The notes beneath the pieces are model-generated. The model was given only the letters and a program-made list of their open reading frames with translations. It was not told where the DNA came from and made no database searches. From Aspidapion aeneum (Eukaryota > Arthropoda > Insecta > Coleoptera > Brentidae), in the NCBI GenBank assembly GCA_963576565.1, contig OY755047.1:27627351-27691350 (forward strand): a stretch of 64,000 nucleotides of DNA, written 5' to 3'. Position numbers and translations under genes: made by a program. Positions 33,198 through 46,590 of this stretch are shown in pieces (positions within the stretch are counted from its first letter, which is position 1; each line of letters starts with the position of its first letter).

Positions 33198-36100
33198 AAA
33201 ATTGATATAGAATAATGTTGTGATTAAAACGGCACCGAAAAATCAAAATTGTCCAAATGTTGGTTAACGGTATTATAGCTTATGCACGGCAGATTGGTTG
33301 ACATTGTTATTGCTGACATTTCATAAATAGATAAATTTTTCTTGTCTGTAGCAAGGATTTCTTCATATAACAGCCACTTTGTTTAATCCGTGTCTTATCA
33401 CACTTTAGCACAATTTTGAATTATATCAGCATTACGCTAGTTTTCGTAGTGTGCCTTATATGGTTGAAGTTCGGTAGAAACACGACTCAAGGTGGTGGTA
33501 CCCTCATTAAGTCCTCTGTCATCACTTGCTGTTTTAAGATCAATTGATATCGCACGACCTTGAAAAGAATCGTCATCCTCGTCCTAAGTGACAGTGTTGT
33601 GGCCTTTATTTTGAAAGAAATCTTGACTGGCTTCAATCTGGCGTATTGGACAAAAAAATTCTACACTACACTCACATTACGGATCCCAAACAAAAAATAT
33701 TTCGTTATGGTTATAAATTGGACACATTTTTTAAAGTAACTGTCAGACAGCTTTAATTGGCTATCGGATAGCGCAAGGTGGACGGATTGCATTTTATGTT
33801 GCAGAGCAAATCTCGATCTATCTATCAATTTCGAATTGTGACAGTACTATAGCAGAAATCGTGGAACAAAGAGAGCTTCTATCATGCAAGTGTACTCGAA
33901 GAAACACTCAGGAGACCAAAATTTTACGATAGTACTCTCAGATAAACAAATTTTTAAAAGTTACTCTCGGGAGAACTTTTCTGCCATTAACCTTACATGC
34001 ACCCTAGAACACATTTTCACAAAAAAGTAGATAAAGTTTAGAAGTTTTTTTCGCATATACGATTAATGTTTTTTGTACCTTTTTCTGTTTTTTATTATGA
34101 CAATCAAATCAAACCGCTAAACGATCCGCTTTGAACAAAAAACATCAAAACACCTCAGAAACCATCAAAAATTGCGCGCACGGCTTCTTCGGCTCGTTTA
34201 GCAAAGAAAAAAGAGACGAGTCGGCATCGTTTCACGTCCAATTTGGCCCGTGGCATGCGTCAATCAAGAAGGCGTTGAATAAAACATCTGCTCACGCGCA
34301 CGTTGCTCGTTTGTCGTGTTAGGCTTGTTCTGTCAAAAACTTTGATTCAATGTTCTTTTGTCTTTTGTGTGAAATAAACAAAAACATCAGTAGATTTTTG
34401 CTGCCTTTTTTATCTTCAGAGTGGTCGCAGTGAACACTGTAAAAACCTAGTTTCTTTTCATCATTAAAGTTTAAGCTATTCTTAAGAAGCAGCATATTGA
34501 AACTGGACAATTTATAACGTTTAACCTTTTTCATATTAATTAAACAAGATTGGGATTTTCTTTGGAATCCTTAAGTTTTCATTTTCCTTACCATCTTTGT
34601 GCAGCTCAGAGTTTTCTTCACTTATCTACCGCCATTTAAGGGAGACTCAGTGTTTTAGTAAGACCGAAACAGTCTGGGGGTAGTTGGCGTGAGCATTCTT
34701 TTTTTCTAACAACTTGTTAGTTTATTTCGTTTTTGCTAAAACTGTTAAGAGTCTCTTTATTTTGGTCACCTGGGCCCAAAAGCCAAAGTTCGCTCAACCT
34801 TTTGTCAACCGCGTTCTTACTGAAGTGGATTCGATTCCTGTATGACAGTTCTTAAGGTGCTCGAAGTATTCTTAAACTAGCATAGATCTTATCGAAGCCA
34901 CCTTAACAGTACCCTAAGTGCCGCTTAGCTCTATCTTTTCTTCTTTTATCCTTTTCCTTGAAATTTAACGTGGATTTTTGCATGAAAAATTATTTCTGGC
35001 TTCCATGAAAGTAGCTGAATGTCGGTGTTCTCCAAACCCTCTTCTGTACATTTTCGAGGGTATTAAATGGGACACTCGGTTATTATTAAAGATATCAATT
35101 TTCTGATTGCACCTTACCGTACTCTTTTTTTGAGCCCTTATTTTGCGAAATATTTTTATTCTGTAAAAACCTTTACATGGCAACTTTTTTAGATCAAAAT
35201 AATGACATTGTCAACTTTCTTAAATATTGTTTAGTTTTTGAGATATGGTATTTGTCATAAAACAATTAAATACGGACCTGGATTTTTTTTTAAATATTTT
35301 GATTGATTTCTTGCTATTATTATATTAAAATGATAAAACTTTAATATTTTTTTAATTTAAAGTATAAAAAAATCTTTAATATTAAAAAAAAAAACTAGTC
35401 CGAACCTGGAAATTTCCAACGTAAATATAAATTTAAAATTACAAGACACACTAGTTAACCGATTTTTAGTTTATCGGTTTTGAAACGGTAATTAAAAGAT
35501 TTATAATAAAAGTAAAAAATGGTAAAAAGTTACAAAAATATCATAGTAATTATTTGATAGCACAGCAACTCATGAAATTTACTTCAACATGGAAAAACAA
35601 AGCGTGGTATTGACATTGTCATTTTACTTGTCATTTTTGTGAATAAGTCACTCATAATTATTCTAAAATGGCTAGAAATCGACCATATCCAGATTTTGAA
35701 AAATGTGATATGTTTTGCTGCTTTTAATATTTGTTGATTTTGGATTAAGTTTCTGGTTATTTGGGTGCCTTTAATTTTGAAAAAGTATTTTGTTGCTTTT
35801 TATTTATATATAATTTTTTCCTATCAAGAAAGGTAAGTTTTTTTAGTTTATATACCGCTACCCCCAAGCAAGGGATTCTGCACTTACAATTTTCTCCCTA
35901 TGCCCTTATATTCCGTATAGCTAGCCCAGATTGCTGCATACCTAACCCTAAACCAAGTTGGTGTTAGCTCTTAATCCGGAATAGAATAGCTTTCAAGTTT
36001 TACTTAAGATCTTATAGTACTTTTTGGTTTAAATGTATTTAATATTTATTAATTTATTTATTATTTAAAAATGCTTCGGTTCTTTTCTCTAAAGCATGAT

Positions 36101-37159
36101 AATCAAAAATTCTTAATCAAAGTCGGGGATCCGACATTCAAAGCGGCTGCTGCTGAAATATCCAGATGATATTAATAAACCAGCAAGCAGTACCATTGGA
36201 AAATTTCTTTTGTTTCGTGGTAGTACCGAAAGGGCCGCGGGGGTGCCGAATATTAATTTCTCCCGGATTTCTTTCTACTGTGCACTTGTAATTATCAGTC
36301 ATTAATTAAATTCTTTATCTTCTGTAATTTATCCGATCTTGCAGTAGGGTGGCCATGCAAGTACTACTGCACAGTAAAAAAGAGACGCAAAATTAAATTA
36401 GTAAATTTCGGTTTTTGCCATTTTTTGAGATGAGTAGGTGATGATTAATATTCGAGTGGACCTTGCAGCCCTTCCATTGCGAACACTATTGGGTCTATTG
36501 TGGCTTACTTTAGAATGGTTTCTCATTACTCACTGTATGCCTAATACGTCCAAAAAGATCGGCTATCAGTTTGGGTGAGACACTGTTTAGATCTTCTGAA
36601 TCAATCCATGGTTTACCGAAAGTGTTCTGACGTAAACTTGCATACAGAGTCTACATTCGGTCTTTTCTGTTAGCCCATTCTGTGCATGGGTATTCTCAGT
36701 CGACATGACTCGGAAAAAGACTAGAAAAAGCCGCTTCCCTCGCTGTTTGGTCTGCGGGCTTCTTTGAGATGAGTTAGTTTGAAAATGAATTTACGAAATA
36801 AATCTTAACCCTTACTGTATAGATATATGAGGGACAGAGAGCTTGAGTGCTTAGTTAAACCAGCCACAACTGTCTAGAAATCTGGCAAGCGCGCCGATCT
36901 CTATAATAAATAAGGAAGATTTAGAGCGATGGAACACACAGAAATAAATAAAACTATAAGAAAAATTATCAAAGAAAAAAAACTCACATACTTGAAGTGA
37001 CCTAGAAATCTACAGGGAAACCAGAAAACAGGTAAGAAATTTGATATTTAAATGTTCAGGCGCAAATGCCACGACATAAATACACAGTTAGGAGGTAGGC
37101 AGAGTTCTGAAGTATGGAAATTCATTCTACAGTAAAAACTCCAACAAAATAAAAAGTAA
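33198..37159. other. Longest stretch without recognised elements
   Basis: About 4 kb of AT-rich sequence with frames under 75 codons. I see no splice-linked coding exons, tandem arrays or transposon ends that I can defend. If a host gene or regulatory DNA is in the window, this is one of the more plausible places, but there is no positive evidence. Confidence 0.35.
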
Positions 37160-38420
37160 ACATTTAGATCACTAAACCAGAATAATGGACAGAATACTAC
37201 AAGGGACTGCTGCAAGAAAAGAGACCCGAATATCTGTCAGCCTCTCCGAGGAGAGACATAGAATTAAATGAAGAGGAATTAATCATCGAAAAAGAAATGA
37301 TAAAGAATAGTATTAAAAAGCTTAAATTCGAAAAAGCTAGCGGACCTGGGGGAATATATGCTAAATTTCTCAAATATGGATCAGAGAAACTACTAGAAAA
37401 TCTCACATATATTATCAATCAATGCATAAACGGACATCCAGTACTTGATGATGGATGGATGATGGAAAATTGCATTCATATTCTTAATACATAAAAAAGG
37501 GAACAAGCTGGATTGACACAATTACAGAGGAATTTCACTAACCAGTACTCTAAGTACATTGTACGGTAGGATTTTTAGAGATCTAATACAGAATGATTTT
37601 CATGAACAAGAAGAAGAAGAGCAAAGTGGGTTTCGTGCAGGCAGATCTTGTAGTGATAATGTTTTTGTCTTAAACAAATAATTGAGAAAAGGAGCGCCAC
37701 TCATGTTACCTTTGTCGACCTACAAAAAGCATATGATGCCGTTCCAGTAGCAAAACTATAGACAGTGTGAGAGCAAACTAATATCAATCATACATACATA
37801 AAAGCGATAAAAGAACTATACGAAGAGTCAAAATCTAAAATTAAAATTGGAAATCGACTTTCAAAAGAATTCCTGGTAACGAAAGGCTTAAGACAGGGAT
37901 GCTGTTAGGATCTCTCCTACTCTTTTTAAAATATATATCGCAGTAGCTCTAAAAAACTGGAAACGTAAAGTGCACGGCATGGGAATACAACTTAACGACC
38001 GATTTACCATATGCACACTACAGTTTCTTGACGACCAAGTAATTATAGCTAATGATAAAGAAGACATGGAGTATATGATGAGAAAGTTAACGGCAGAATA
38101 CCAAAAGTGGGGATTAACAGTGAACGTGGACAAGACACAGTACTTATGTATTGGAGACGAATCCACTGAGTTAGAACTAGACAATGGACAAATAGTATCT
38201 CCATGTAATGAGTATGTATACTTGGGTGTCACATTGGACTATAAGGAACTGGAAAAAATAATAGTAAATGCAAAAAAGGTTATTGTATGTATTAACAGTA
38301 TTTTATGGAGAATAAAGATGAAAAACCATGTAAAATTTAACATATTTGAAACAATAGTGAAAAGCACGCTGTTGTATGAAACTGAAGTTTAACATCACAT
38401 CCAACTAAAATTTTTGAAGA
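37160..38420 (+). pseudogene. RTE-clade LINE ORF2 pseudogene (family 1, copy 1)
   Basis: Read with frameshifts: YYKGLLQEKRPEYLS, IKKLKFEKASGPGGIYAKFL, NYRGISLTSTLSTLYGRI, QSGFRAGRSCSDNVFVL, motif A TFVDLQKAYDAV, motif B TKGLRQGC, motif C LQFLDDQVIIANDKEDM, and WGLTVNVDKTQYLCIGD with YVYLGVTLD. This is the RT domain order of RTE elements. The catalytic box reads LDD in place of the usual ADD. Several stops are present and it ends near KSTLLYETEV, before the C-terminal tail. A sister copy lies at 49975-51185. The intact 140-codon piece at 37970-38392 is a chance survivor. Confidence 0.8.
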
Positions 38421-38686
38421 ACGAAATAATTTTTGTGTAAAACTAGATAAAGCAACAGGTAGATTTTTTAAGAATATAAAACCATAATATATTTTTATTG
38501 GTTTGACCAACTTCAAACCAAACAATGACAAACACAATATTAAAATTCAAACAGACATCCCTGTTAAATACAGTGATTTTTGAAATTATAGAGCGGTGCG
38601 ATTCGTAAAACCGCGAATTTATTTTGTGGTTAGCGACAGGTATGGATTTAAATACAGTAATTTATTACCTACTACATCTACAAATA
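38421..38686. other. Unassigned stretch
   Basis: Nothing recognised between the RTE remnant and the next TIR element. Confidence 0.35.
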
Positions 38687-39327
38687 CAGGGTCTCCCATA
38701 ACTTAGGGTCCATAATGCAGCAGGTGATAGAGGAGGTTATTTCCGAGAAAAAAGTGTATATAACATGGGGGTCAACACACATTTGTTTTTAAGATATAGG
38801 ATTTTTAAAGTTAGAAGATTGTGGGGAAAACGGGTTTTAAATTTAAAATCTGTCACAGCCATCCAAATACTCTGCTAATTGTGATTCAAAAATGTAGTAC
38901 TCCTTTTTTTGATAAAATTACAAGTTAAGGAGATACAGGCTATATAACCTCCAAAAATGTATAAAAAATAATATATATTTTTTTTTGAATTAATTTTTGC
39001 TTACTTACTTTTTTAAAAAATATCAATAATATGTTATTATTATGTCTCGCTAGAGACTTGTTTTTATTAAGAAAAGATCATTGCGTTTAATATGGCATTT
39101 ATAAAAGTTTATAACAAAAAAATAGTTTTTTCAAAAAAAATATTGACTGACTAATGTTTTTTTTAATAATTTTTATTTCAATTTATTGCTCTTATTCTAA
39201 TACAAGACCTTACCCAATTTTATATTTTTACTACGTTTTTTACCCATGCATTATAGGAACTTTTTTATCAGACATGACCTCCTCTCTCACCTATTGGCCT
39301 ATGGCCCCTTAGTTATGGGACACCCTG
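38687..39327. mobile_element. TIR element, CAGGGTCTCCCATAAC ends, TA target
   Basis: Left CAGGGTCTCCCATAACTTAG and right CTTAGTTATGGGACACCCTG are inverse complements with few mismatches, with TA on each side (38685-38686 and 39328-39329). Similarity between the ends extends inward for about 60 bp (GGTGATAGAGGAGG against CCTCCTCTCTCACC). The 641-bp element has no transposase frame. Ends of this kind belong to the Tc1/mariner superfamily. Confidence 0.75.
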
Positions 39328-39714
39328 TATAGAACTTACAATACATAATTATATCAATTTAAGATCGATCCTAACTTCTAGCCATAACTCGATATCTACC
39401 GTCCTTTTGGTTGGTCTACTTTTGTTTCCATTTGGATAACTAATTTATCTAGTAAGACAAATTTAACCAGCTGTGTATTTAATAATTGATGAAATCCAAA
39501 ATGGCGGACAATTTTTTAAAAAATGTACTTTTGACACACTTTGCAAAATAACCATGTTACAACAAATTTCAACAATCCAGAACTTTTTCAGTCTTTCCAA
39601 AATGGTAAAAATAAATAAAATGTGACATTTGAAAAAAGTTAAATATTTTTACCACAATTTACATCACCAAAAACAAATGATTTTTTGAAAACAAACTCAC
39701 GGTCACACTGAAAA

Positions 39715-41078
<1,364 letters not shown>

Positions 41079-41634
41079 AAAAAATTACAAAAAATTTGAT
41101 GTGATAATACTTATTAATTCATAACTAAATATCTTTGCTATTAAAGATTATTTTTAAGCCTTGCCTTTAATTTTACATCTTTTCTCTCTGACGGTTTAAT
41201 TATATGTTGCTTCATTTTAATGGTTTTAGTTTCGTTTTTTACTTAAAATGATTGAATCCTTTTCATCCATATACACATCCATTTAAAAGGTATATCCCCT
41301 TTCTTAATCAGAAATTGACAGGTAACCGAACCGAACCGAACATCACCAAAAACAAATGATTTTTTAAGTACAAGCTCACGGTCACACTGAAAAAAAATTA
41401 CAAAAAATTTGATGTAAAAATACTTATTAATTCATAAATATCTTTGCTAAAAAATATTAATTTTTAGTCTTATTGCTTTTAATTTTACATCTAAACTGTG
41501 ACGGTTTTCACCTTTCTTGATCAGAAAATTACAGGTATCAATACAGAATGTTGAATTATTTACAAACCAAAGCGAACCGATGAACGGTAAAAACAGATTA
41601 TTCCATCGACCCCCAATGATGTGATTACTCGTTC

Positions 41635-42215
41635 CTCAAACCATTTCAAAAACAAAGTCTTCCCGGAAAAAACCTTGATCGTTCGTTGCTAAAAATTACC
41701 ACCTTCTAGCATCTTCCCGAAAAAGACCCTAATCGTTTCATGCTAACAAAACCACACATTCCACTCTGTTTCAAAAACTCCGTTTTTTGAGAAATACTCA
41801 ACGTTCGTTGCCAACAGAATTAGACTTTTCTCACTCCATTCCAAAAACATCGCCTTTCTGGGAAGGATCTTAAACCTTCGTTGGAAACAAAATGACGTCT
41901 TCCTTACTCCGTACCAAGAACATTGTCTTCATGTGATAGACGTTGTTAACAAAATGAGACTTCACCTACTTGCTTCCAAAAATATCTTCCCGGTTAAAAG
42001 ATATTCCAGAAAAACACTCTGAACTTCGTTCGTTGTTAACAAAATTACATCTTACCGTCCATTTCAAAAACATCATCTTTCCTAGAAATACATAAAAGTT
42101 CATTTTCAATAAAATTAGACTTTTTATCCATTCCAAAAACATCATCTTTATAAAAAAGACCCTAATCGTTCGTTGTTAACAAGATTCTTCCTTACTTCGT
42201 ATCAGAAACTAAAGA
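41635..42215. repeat. Degenerate minisatellite, about 70-bp unit, about 8 units
   Basis: Words such as CGTTCGTTG(T/C)TAACAAAAT, CCATTCCAAAAACATC and GAAAAAGACCCTAATCG recur with spacings of roughly 50 to 85 bp, at about 41680, 41731, 41800, 41875, 41940, 42025, 42092 and 42166. A further unit appears at 46506-46590, on the far side of a LINE. Confidence 0.75.
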
Positions 42216-42649
42216 CCAAGATTGTTTGGTAGTGGCGTTTAGCACCCTTAAATGATCTAACCTGGCACCTAGGCATGTCTTCCTAGGTCCGTTTTGCACC
42301 ACCTACCTACTGTGTTCGACTTAGATAATAATTTAAATACTATCTATACTTGAAGATGTATATAAGTGCCACCGCGTCATAGCTATGGTAAGCCAAATTG
42401 TGCGGCAAAATCTAAGTAAAAAATTAGTGTTTCACTTTGTACATACAGTGTACTGCTTTCTATGAATTAGGTTCATCAATTAATAAATAAAGATCCGAAA
42501 CATAAAAGAGAATCCAAAGTTATATTAAAATGTGAGCAAATATTGATTTAGTTGCAAAAACGCCAGTTTGTTTTGTAGAAAGCTTGGTCGCAATTTGTTT
42601 GACATAAAACAGTCAAAACAACACCGTGCAGAAAACTTCAAAGCCTGGC
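42216..42649. other. Unassigned stretch between minisatellite and LINE tail
   Basis: Contains no recognised element. It lies between the broken minisatellite and the LINE poly(A), so it may belong to another insertion. Confidence 0.35.
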
Positions 42650-42689
42650 TTTTTTTTTTACGGGTATCGCACTCGCAAGGAGATCCCTA

Positions 42690-43370
42690 TCACGCTCGAC
42701 AAGCGGCAAGTGCGCGGAAATGTTGGTGTGTGTTGGTTTTGAAACGGTTCAGGTTGTAACCTGCAGGGAAAACTGTCGCAGGGAGTTTATTCCACAGCGA
42801 TGCAGTTCTCCAGAGATATTAATTCTGATATAATGAGGTTCTTGGTGCCTCTATTTTGACAGTAAATTGATGGTTACCGTCTGTTTGACGTGTTCGCCTA
42901 GTAGGTGCTACTCCCGGGGGGATCATACGTGCCAACTCTTTAGAGCATTTTCCGTGATAATACCTGTAGAAGAGAGAGAGATCGCCCACAGTTCTTCGAT
43001 GTTCGAGACTATCCAAGCTACGGGTAAGTGCGGGGTCATTGATCAGCTTGATAGCTCGCTTTTGCACGGTATTCAAAAGCATTAAGGTATGTTTGGGTGC
43101 CGCACTCCATATATGTGAGCAGTACTCCATAGTTGGTCGAATCTGGGCTTTGTAGAGTGTCAGCAGTTGGCTTGGTGTATACAGATGTCTTGTACGAAAT
43201 AGCACCCCAAGCTTTTGGGACGCCCTTTTAGCTATATCTGCCACGTGACTGTGCCAAGACATGTTGGTCTCTGCAGTGACTCCTAAGATGTTCAACTGGC
43301 TCTGCAATGTGACAGCACTTCCAGATAGCAGGATGTTTGGCTCACCGGTGCTGGTCTTTTTTGAAAACAA
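42690..43370 (-). pseudogene. LINE ORF2 C-terminal piece (thumb and tail)
   Basis: Reads NILGVTAETNMSWHSHV (primer-grip and thumb region), RHLYTPSQLLTLYKAQIRP, EYCSHIWSAAPKHT, VQKRAIKLIND and LEHRRTVGDLSLFYRYYHG, typical of CR1/jockey-superfamily C-termini. After TSLYQN at 42819 it shifts frame and ends WNKLPATVFPAGYNLNRFK through ACRA at 42690. The poly(A) run follows within 40 bases. Confidence 0.85.
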
Positions 43371-43460
43371 GGCTGCTTGGGTTTTCTGCGCGTTGAACTG
43401 TACAAGGTTTTTGTTGCCCCAGTCCTCTATTATCTCCAGGTCGTTATTTATCTGCGATAT

Positions 43461-43775
43461 TTAAGTTAGTCTAAGATGATGGAATTCACGTGCGGATAGA
43501 CACTGAGTGGGTGGTATGACTGAGAAGACTACATTGCCATCATCTGCAAAGCAATAAAGTGGATTTACTGTTTTATCTATGAGGTCATTTATGTAAATCA
43601 GAAAAAGTGTTGGCGAAAGGATTGCTCCCTGTGGCACACCAGCATTTATTTGGTAAGAGTTGGAGTTCCGGCCATCCAGTGCAACATAAATGGATCTATC
43701 CTTAAGGTAACTTTCAAACCAAGTGCAAAGTCGGCGACAATCCCGTTGCTTTGAGCTTGTTGAGCAGATTTTCAT
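43461..43775 (-). pseudogene. LINE ORF2 middle piece, RT motifs B and C
   Basis: Overlaps the end of the N-terminal piece in another frame. After CTWFESYLKDRSIYVALDG it reads INAGVPQGAILSPTLFLIY (motif B) and PLYCFADDGNVVF (motif C, FADD intact). It ends by frameshift near HLRL. Next in order is NNDLEIIEDWGNKNLVQF, in another frame, leading into the C-terminal piece. Confidence 0.85.
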
Positions 43776-45675
43776 GCCAGACTTTATCGAATGCTTTAGA
43801 TATATCTAAGGCAATTGTTCTTGTTTCACCTCGCAACTCAATCGCTTTTTGCCATAAGTGAGTGACGTATGTAAGTAAATCGCCAGTTGACCTATATTTT
43901 CGAAATCCGTATTGCTTGTCGTTGATAATTTTGTATTTTTTCAAGTACTTGGTTAGGTGATTGTTCACAACTCTTTCCATTACTTTTGATATCACCGGAA
44001 GTAGAGCAATTGGTCTATAGTTTAACGGATCTGTCTTTTTTCCTTTCTTTGGAATGGGTTGTACTGCGGCAGACTTCCATGATGATGGATATACTCCTTG
44101 CCTATAAGATAAATTGAATAATTTTGCGAAAGTTGGGGTGAGTTCGCTAGCACAATTTTTGAGTACTATCGCGGGAATGCCATCTGGACCCATTGCTTTG
44201 TTTGTATCCAACTTTTTAAGGGATTTTCGTATTTCTCTGTGACAAAAGGGTACCTCTGGCATACTGTGGGAAACCCTTTCAATGAACGGTGGAGTTTTTC
44301 CATTTGGCACTGTTAGGTTTGAGTTGGAGGAAAAGATTTTGGCCAGCATATTGGCTTTTTCCTCTGATGTTGTGGCTAAGTGAGTATTTTTATCTGTAAG
44401 TAGTGGTATGGATGACTTGGTGAAGTTTGATCCAACGGCTTTTGCAAGAGACCAAAAGGACCTAGAACTACTTGGACAATTCAGCAACCTGTATTTTATT
44501 CTTTGATTGTATGTTTCTTTGGCGGCGTCAATAGTAATTTTGCAACTATTTCTGGCTTCTATAAATTCTGTGTGGTTTTGAGCGGTTTGTTGTCGTTTCC
44601 AAAGGTTATATGCTCTGTGTTTTTTCTGTACAGCCGTTTGACACTGGCTGTTGAACCAATGTTTTGCATTAGCTCTGCGTTTTATTGTATGTGGGATATA
44701 TGCATCCATTCCAGATAAGATTACTTTTGCTATTTCATTACAGCAAATAGTGGGATCAGCTGTTTTAAAGCAAACCTCTTGCCATAGAAAATCCAGGTAA
44801 AACTGTTTAAGGTCATTCCATTTTGCCGATTTATAGTGCCACATTTTACGAGGAAGTGATTGTTGGCTTGGCGGTATGAACATTTCGCACTTTGTTCTTA
44901 TAAGTTTATGATCGGATGAACCAAGTGGGGGATCTACTTGAATTGTGTACAAGTCAGGATTTGTAGTTAGGGACAAGTCTAAAAGCGCTGCAAATTCACC
45001 CCTTTCTGAGATACGGGTAGGTTCATCGACAAGCTGCGTTAGACCACAACTTAAGGCAAAAGCTTCTGCTTCCCTGCCTTCATTATCTGTTTTGTTGTGG
45101 TGTTTTAGCCAGGGTATATTGTGGACGTTGAAATCGCCTAAAAAAACAATTTCCGCATGTGGATAGTTAGACTGTATACTATCACAGTTTTCGGATAATG
45201 TCGCAAAAAAGTTTTGATACTCGGTGTTACTTGGCGGTCGGTAGAGGCAGCAAATGAACTTGGTCGATGACTTTGAGGTGAATTTCAGCCATATGATATC
45301 GAGGTTCGCTGGTTCTAGCTTCTCCTCTCGATGACATGAAAGGTCATTTTTAATGTACACACAAATCCCAAAATTATGTCGAAATCGGTGGTGTAGGTCA
45401 TAGCCGGGATAAAGATAGTTCACAATAGATGTTGCAGAACTGATTTTAGTTTCGGTGAGAACAAGGATGTCAGGTCTTTGTTCTTCAAGATGTTGGTGAA
45501 CTGAATTCATGTTGGTACTTAATCCTCTTATATTGCTAAAATCAATTCTGAGTTGAGTTTTTGGTCTTCTTTTAATATCTTTGCATGAAGGACCCCCAGG
45601 ATCACCCGACGCCCGGAGATCCGAGTGGTCGGGTATTTTACCTCCGGAATATTTTGATCCTGGAGGCGCCATCAT
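43714..45675 (-). CDS. LINE ORF2 N-terminal part: APE endonuclease and RT fingers
   Basis: 653 codons are open. An N-terminal tail of about 40 residues precedes the APE-type endonuclease: FSNIRGL with N48, LTETKI with E75, FLGDFNVHN with D181 and N183, and GSSDHKLI with D255-H256. These are the metal-binding and catalytic positions of exonuclease III-type nucleases that nick the insertion site. RT follows with MGPDGIPAIVLK, PLNYRPIALLPVISKVMER, KQYGFRKYRSTGDLL and motif A IALDISKAFDKVWHENLL. The frame ends at LSPTLHLV because of a frameshift; the polymerase continues in the next frame. The 5' end lacks a visible ORF1. The long open stretch suggests fairly recent inactivation. Confidence 0.85.
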   Translation of the reverse strand: MMAPPGSKYSGGKIPDHSDLRASGDPGGPSCKDIKRRPKTQLRIDFSNIRGLSTNMNSVHQHLEEQRPDILVLTETKISSATSIVNYLYPGYDLHHRFRHNFGICVYIKNDLSCHREEKLEPANLDIIWLKFTSKSSTKFICCLYRPPSNTEYQNFFATLSENCDSIQSNYPHAEIVFLGDFNVHNIPWLKHHNKTDNEGREAEAFALSCGLTQLVDEPTRISERGEFAALLDLSLTTNPDLYTIQVDPPLGSSDHKLIRTKCEMFIPPSQQSLPRKMWHYKSAKWNDLKQFYLDFLWQEVCFKTADPTICCNEIAKVILSGMDAYIPHTIKRRANAKHWFNSQCQTAVQKKHRAYNLWKRQQTAQNHTEFIEARNSCKITIDAAKETYNQRIKYRLLNCPSSSRSFWSLAKAVGSNFTKSSIPLLTDKNTHLATTSEEKANMLAKIFSSNSNLTVPNGKTPPFIERVSHSMPEVPFCHREIRKSLKKLDTNKAMGPDGIPAIVLKNCASELTPTFAKLFNLSYRQGVYPSSWKSAAVQPIPKKGKKTDPLNYRPIALLPVISKVMERVVNNHLTKYLKKYKIINDKQYGFRKYRSTGDLLTYVTHLWQKAIELRGETRTIALDISKAFDKVWHENLLNKLKATGLSPTLHLV

Positions 45676-45720
45676 GCTATCTGTTACTCACTGTTGGAAC
45701 CGGACTGCCAGCGCAGTAGC

Positions 45721-46505
45721 GGAACGTGGTGATACCACTTAGCGCTACTCACTTCTGGCATGGTGGTATCTCACCGGTCGACGCCCAATGAGTAAAAAGC
45801 GTCTACCACCTATATATGCTCATAAAAACCAGATGAGAGTATATATATTTCTTTCTTACGAAATCGTTTAGAAGACATAAATAAAAAACAAGTAAAATAG
45901 TAACCTAATGACCAAATAGTGCAGTGCCTCGTGTTAGGAATCAATATCAATAAAAAAAGTTCCGTGCCGCTGTATGGACCCCTCTACTCCCTTCGCGCCC
46001 ACCACGGTTTTAATGACGCGGTACCACTTTAATACAATATCAACTATAGGAAATAGAACCCAGTAGACTTTAAATTATATTTTAGACCACAAACTTACTC
46101 TTCATAATGTAGCACATAATGCTACGGTTGTAGCCTTAGACTACTAACGGGTCATAAACCTTTTGACATAATGGACAGGGTACAGAGAGCCACAATGTGC
46201 CCACACTAGCTGTTAGCTCCAACACTACATAGACCGTGTCCCATGTGGTGATTTCCTGAATGGCCAAGCCACCGAATTCATTCAAAGGATCACCAGATTA
46301 ACTGATCCCCTTTGCCATAGATGTTATCTGGTCTGATCCCAAAGGTTACCAGTTACCATTTTTTTTGCTGCATACTGGTCAAAGCTCCTCCGTTACCACA
46401 CTCATTTACCCTTTGGTCAAGGGCTCTTTAGTCGCCTCTTGCGACAGGCCTAGAAGTTACCCTGGGGCTATTCTTATCTCCGGTTACCCTACGGACAGGA
46501 TGACC
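45721..46505 (-). other. Possible 5' leader of the LINE, not resolved
   Basis: No ORF. It lies between the ORF2 start and the resumption of the minisatellite and has a GC content above the surroundings. The block CCTGTCGCAAGAGGCGACTA (minus strand, about 46451-46432) looks like a conserved transposon leader word, but I cannot verify the family. Confidence 0.35.
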
Positions 46506-46590
46506 CTAAACGTTCGCTGTTAATGAAACGACACCTTCTTCAATGAGCGACTCTGTTCCAAAAACATCGTCTCGAACTCGAAAGATTCTG
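46506..46590. repeat. Minisatellite unit resuming after the LINE
   Basis: ACGTTCGCTGTTAATGAAACG followed by CTCTGTTCCAAAAACATCGTC matches the unit of 41635-42215, so the array was probably split by the intervening insertion. Confidence 0.6.

Larger units (their letters stand above)
42650..45720 (-). mobile_element. CR1/jockey-superfamily LINE, nearly complete ORF2 in pieces
   Basis: The 3' end is a run of about ten A on the minus strand (T at 42651-42660) after a 30-base 3' UTR. ORF2 runs from 45675 to a stop at 42690 with three interruptions: a frameshift near 43735, a stop with frameshift near 43460, and one near 42820. No ORF1 is seen; the 5' limit is uncertain and may reach 46505, where the minisatellite resumes. 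That upstream part holds CCTGTCGCAAGAGGCGACTA, a sequence I associate from memory with transposon leaders. Confidence 0.85.

Noticed and set aside
33198..37159. Possible host gene in the least repetitive 4 kb
   Set aside because: I looked for long frames, family motifs and paired splice sites and found none that I could defend.
37888..38232. 114-codon minus-strand frame
   Set aside because: Antisense shadow of the RTE reverse transcriptase remnant.
44503..45166. Plus-strand frames inside the LINE at 42.65-45.72 kb
   Set aside because: Antisense shadows of the endonuclease and RT coding sequence.
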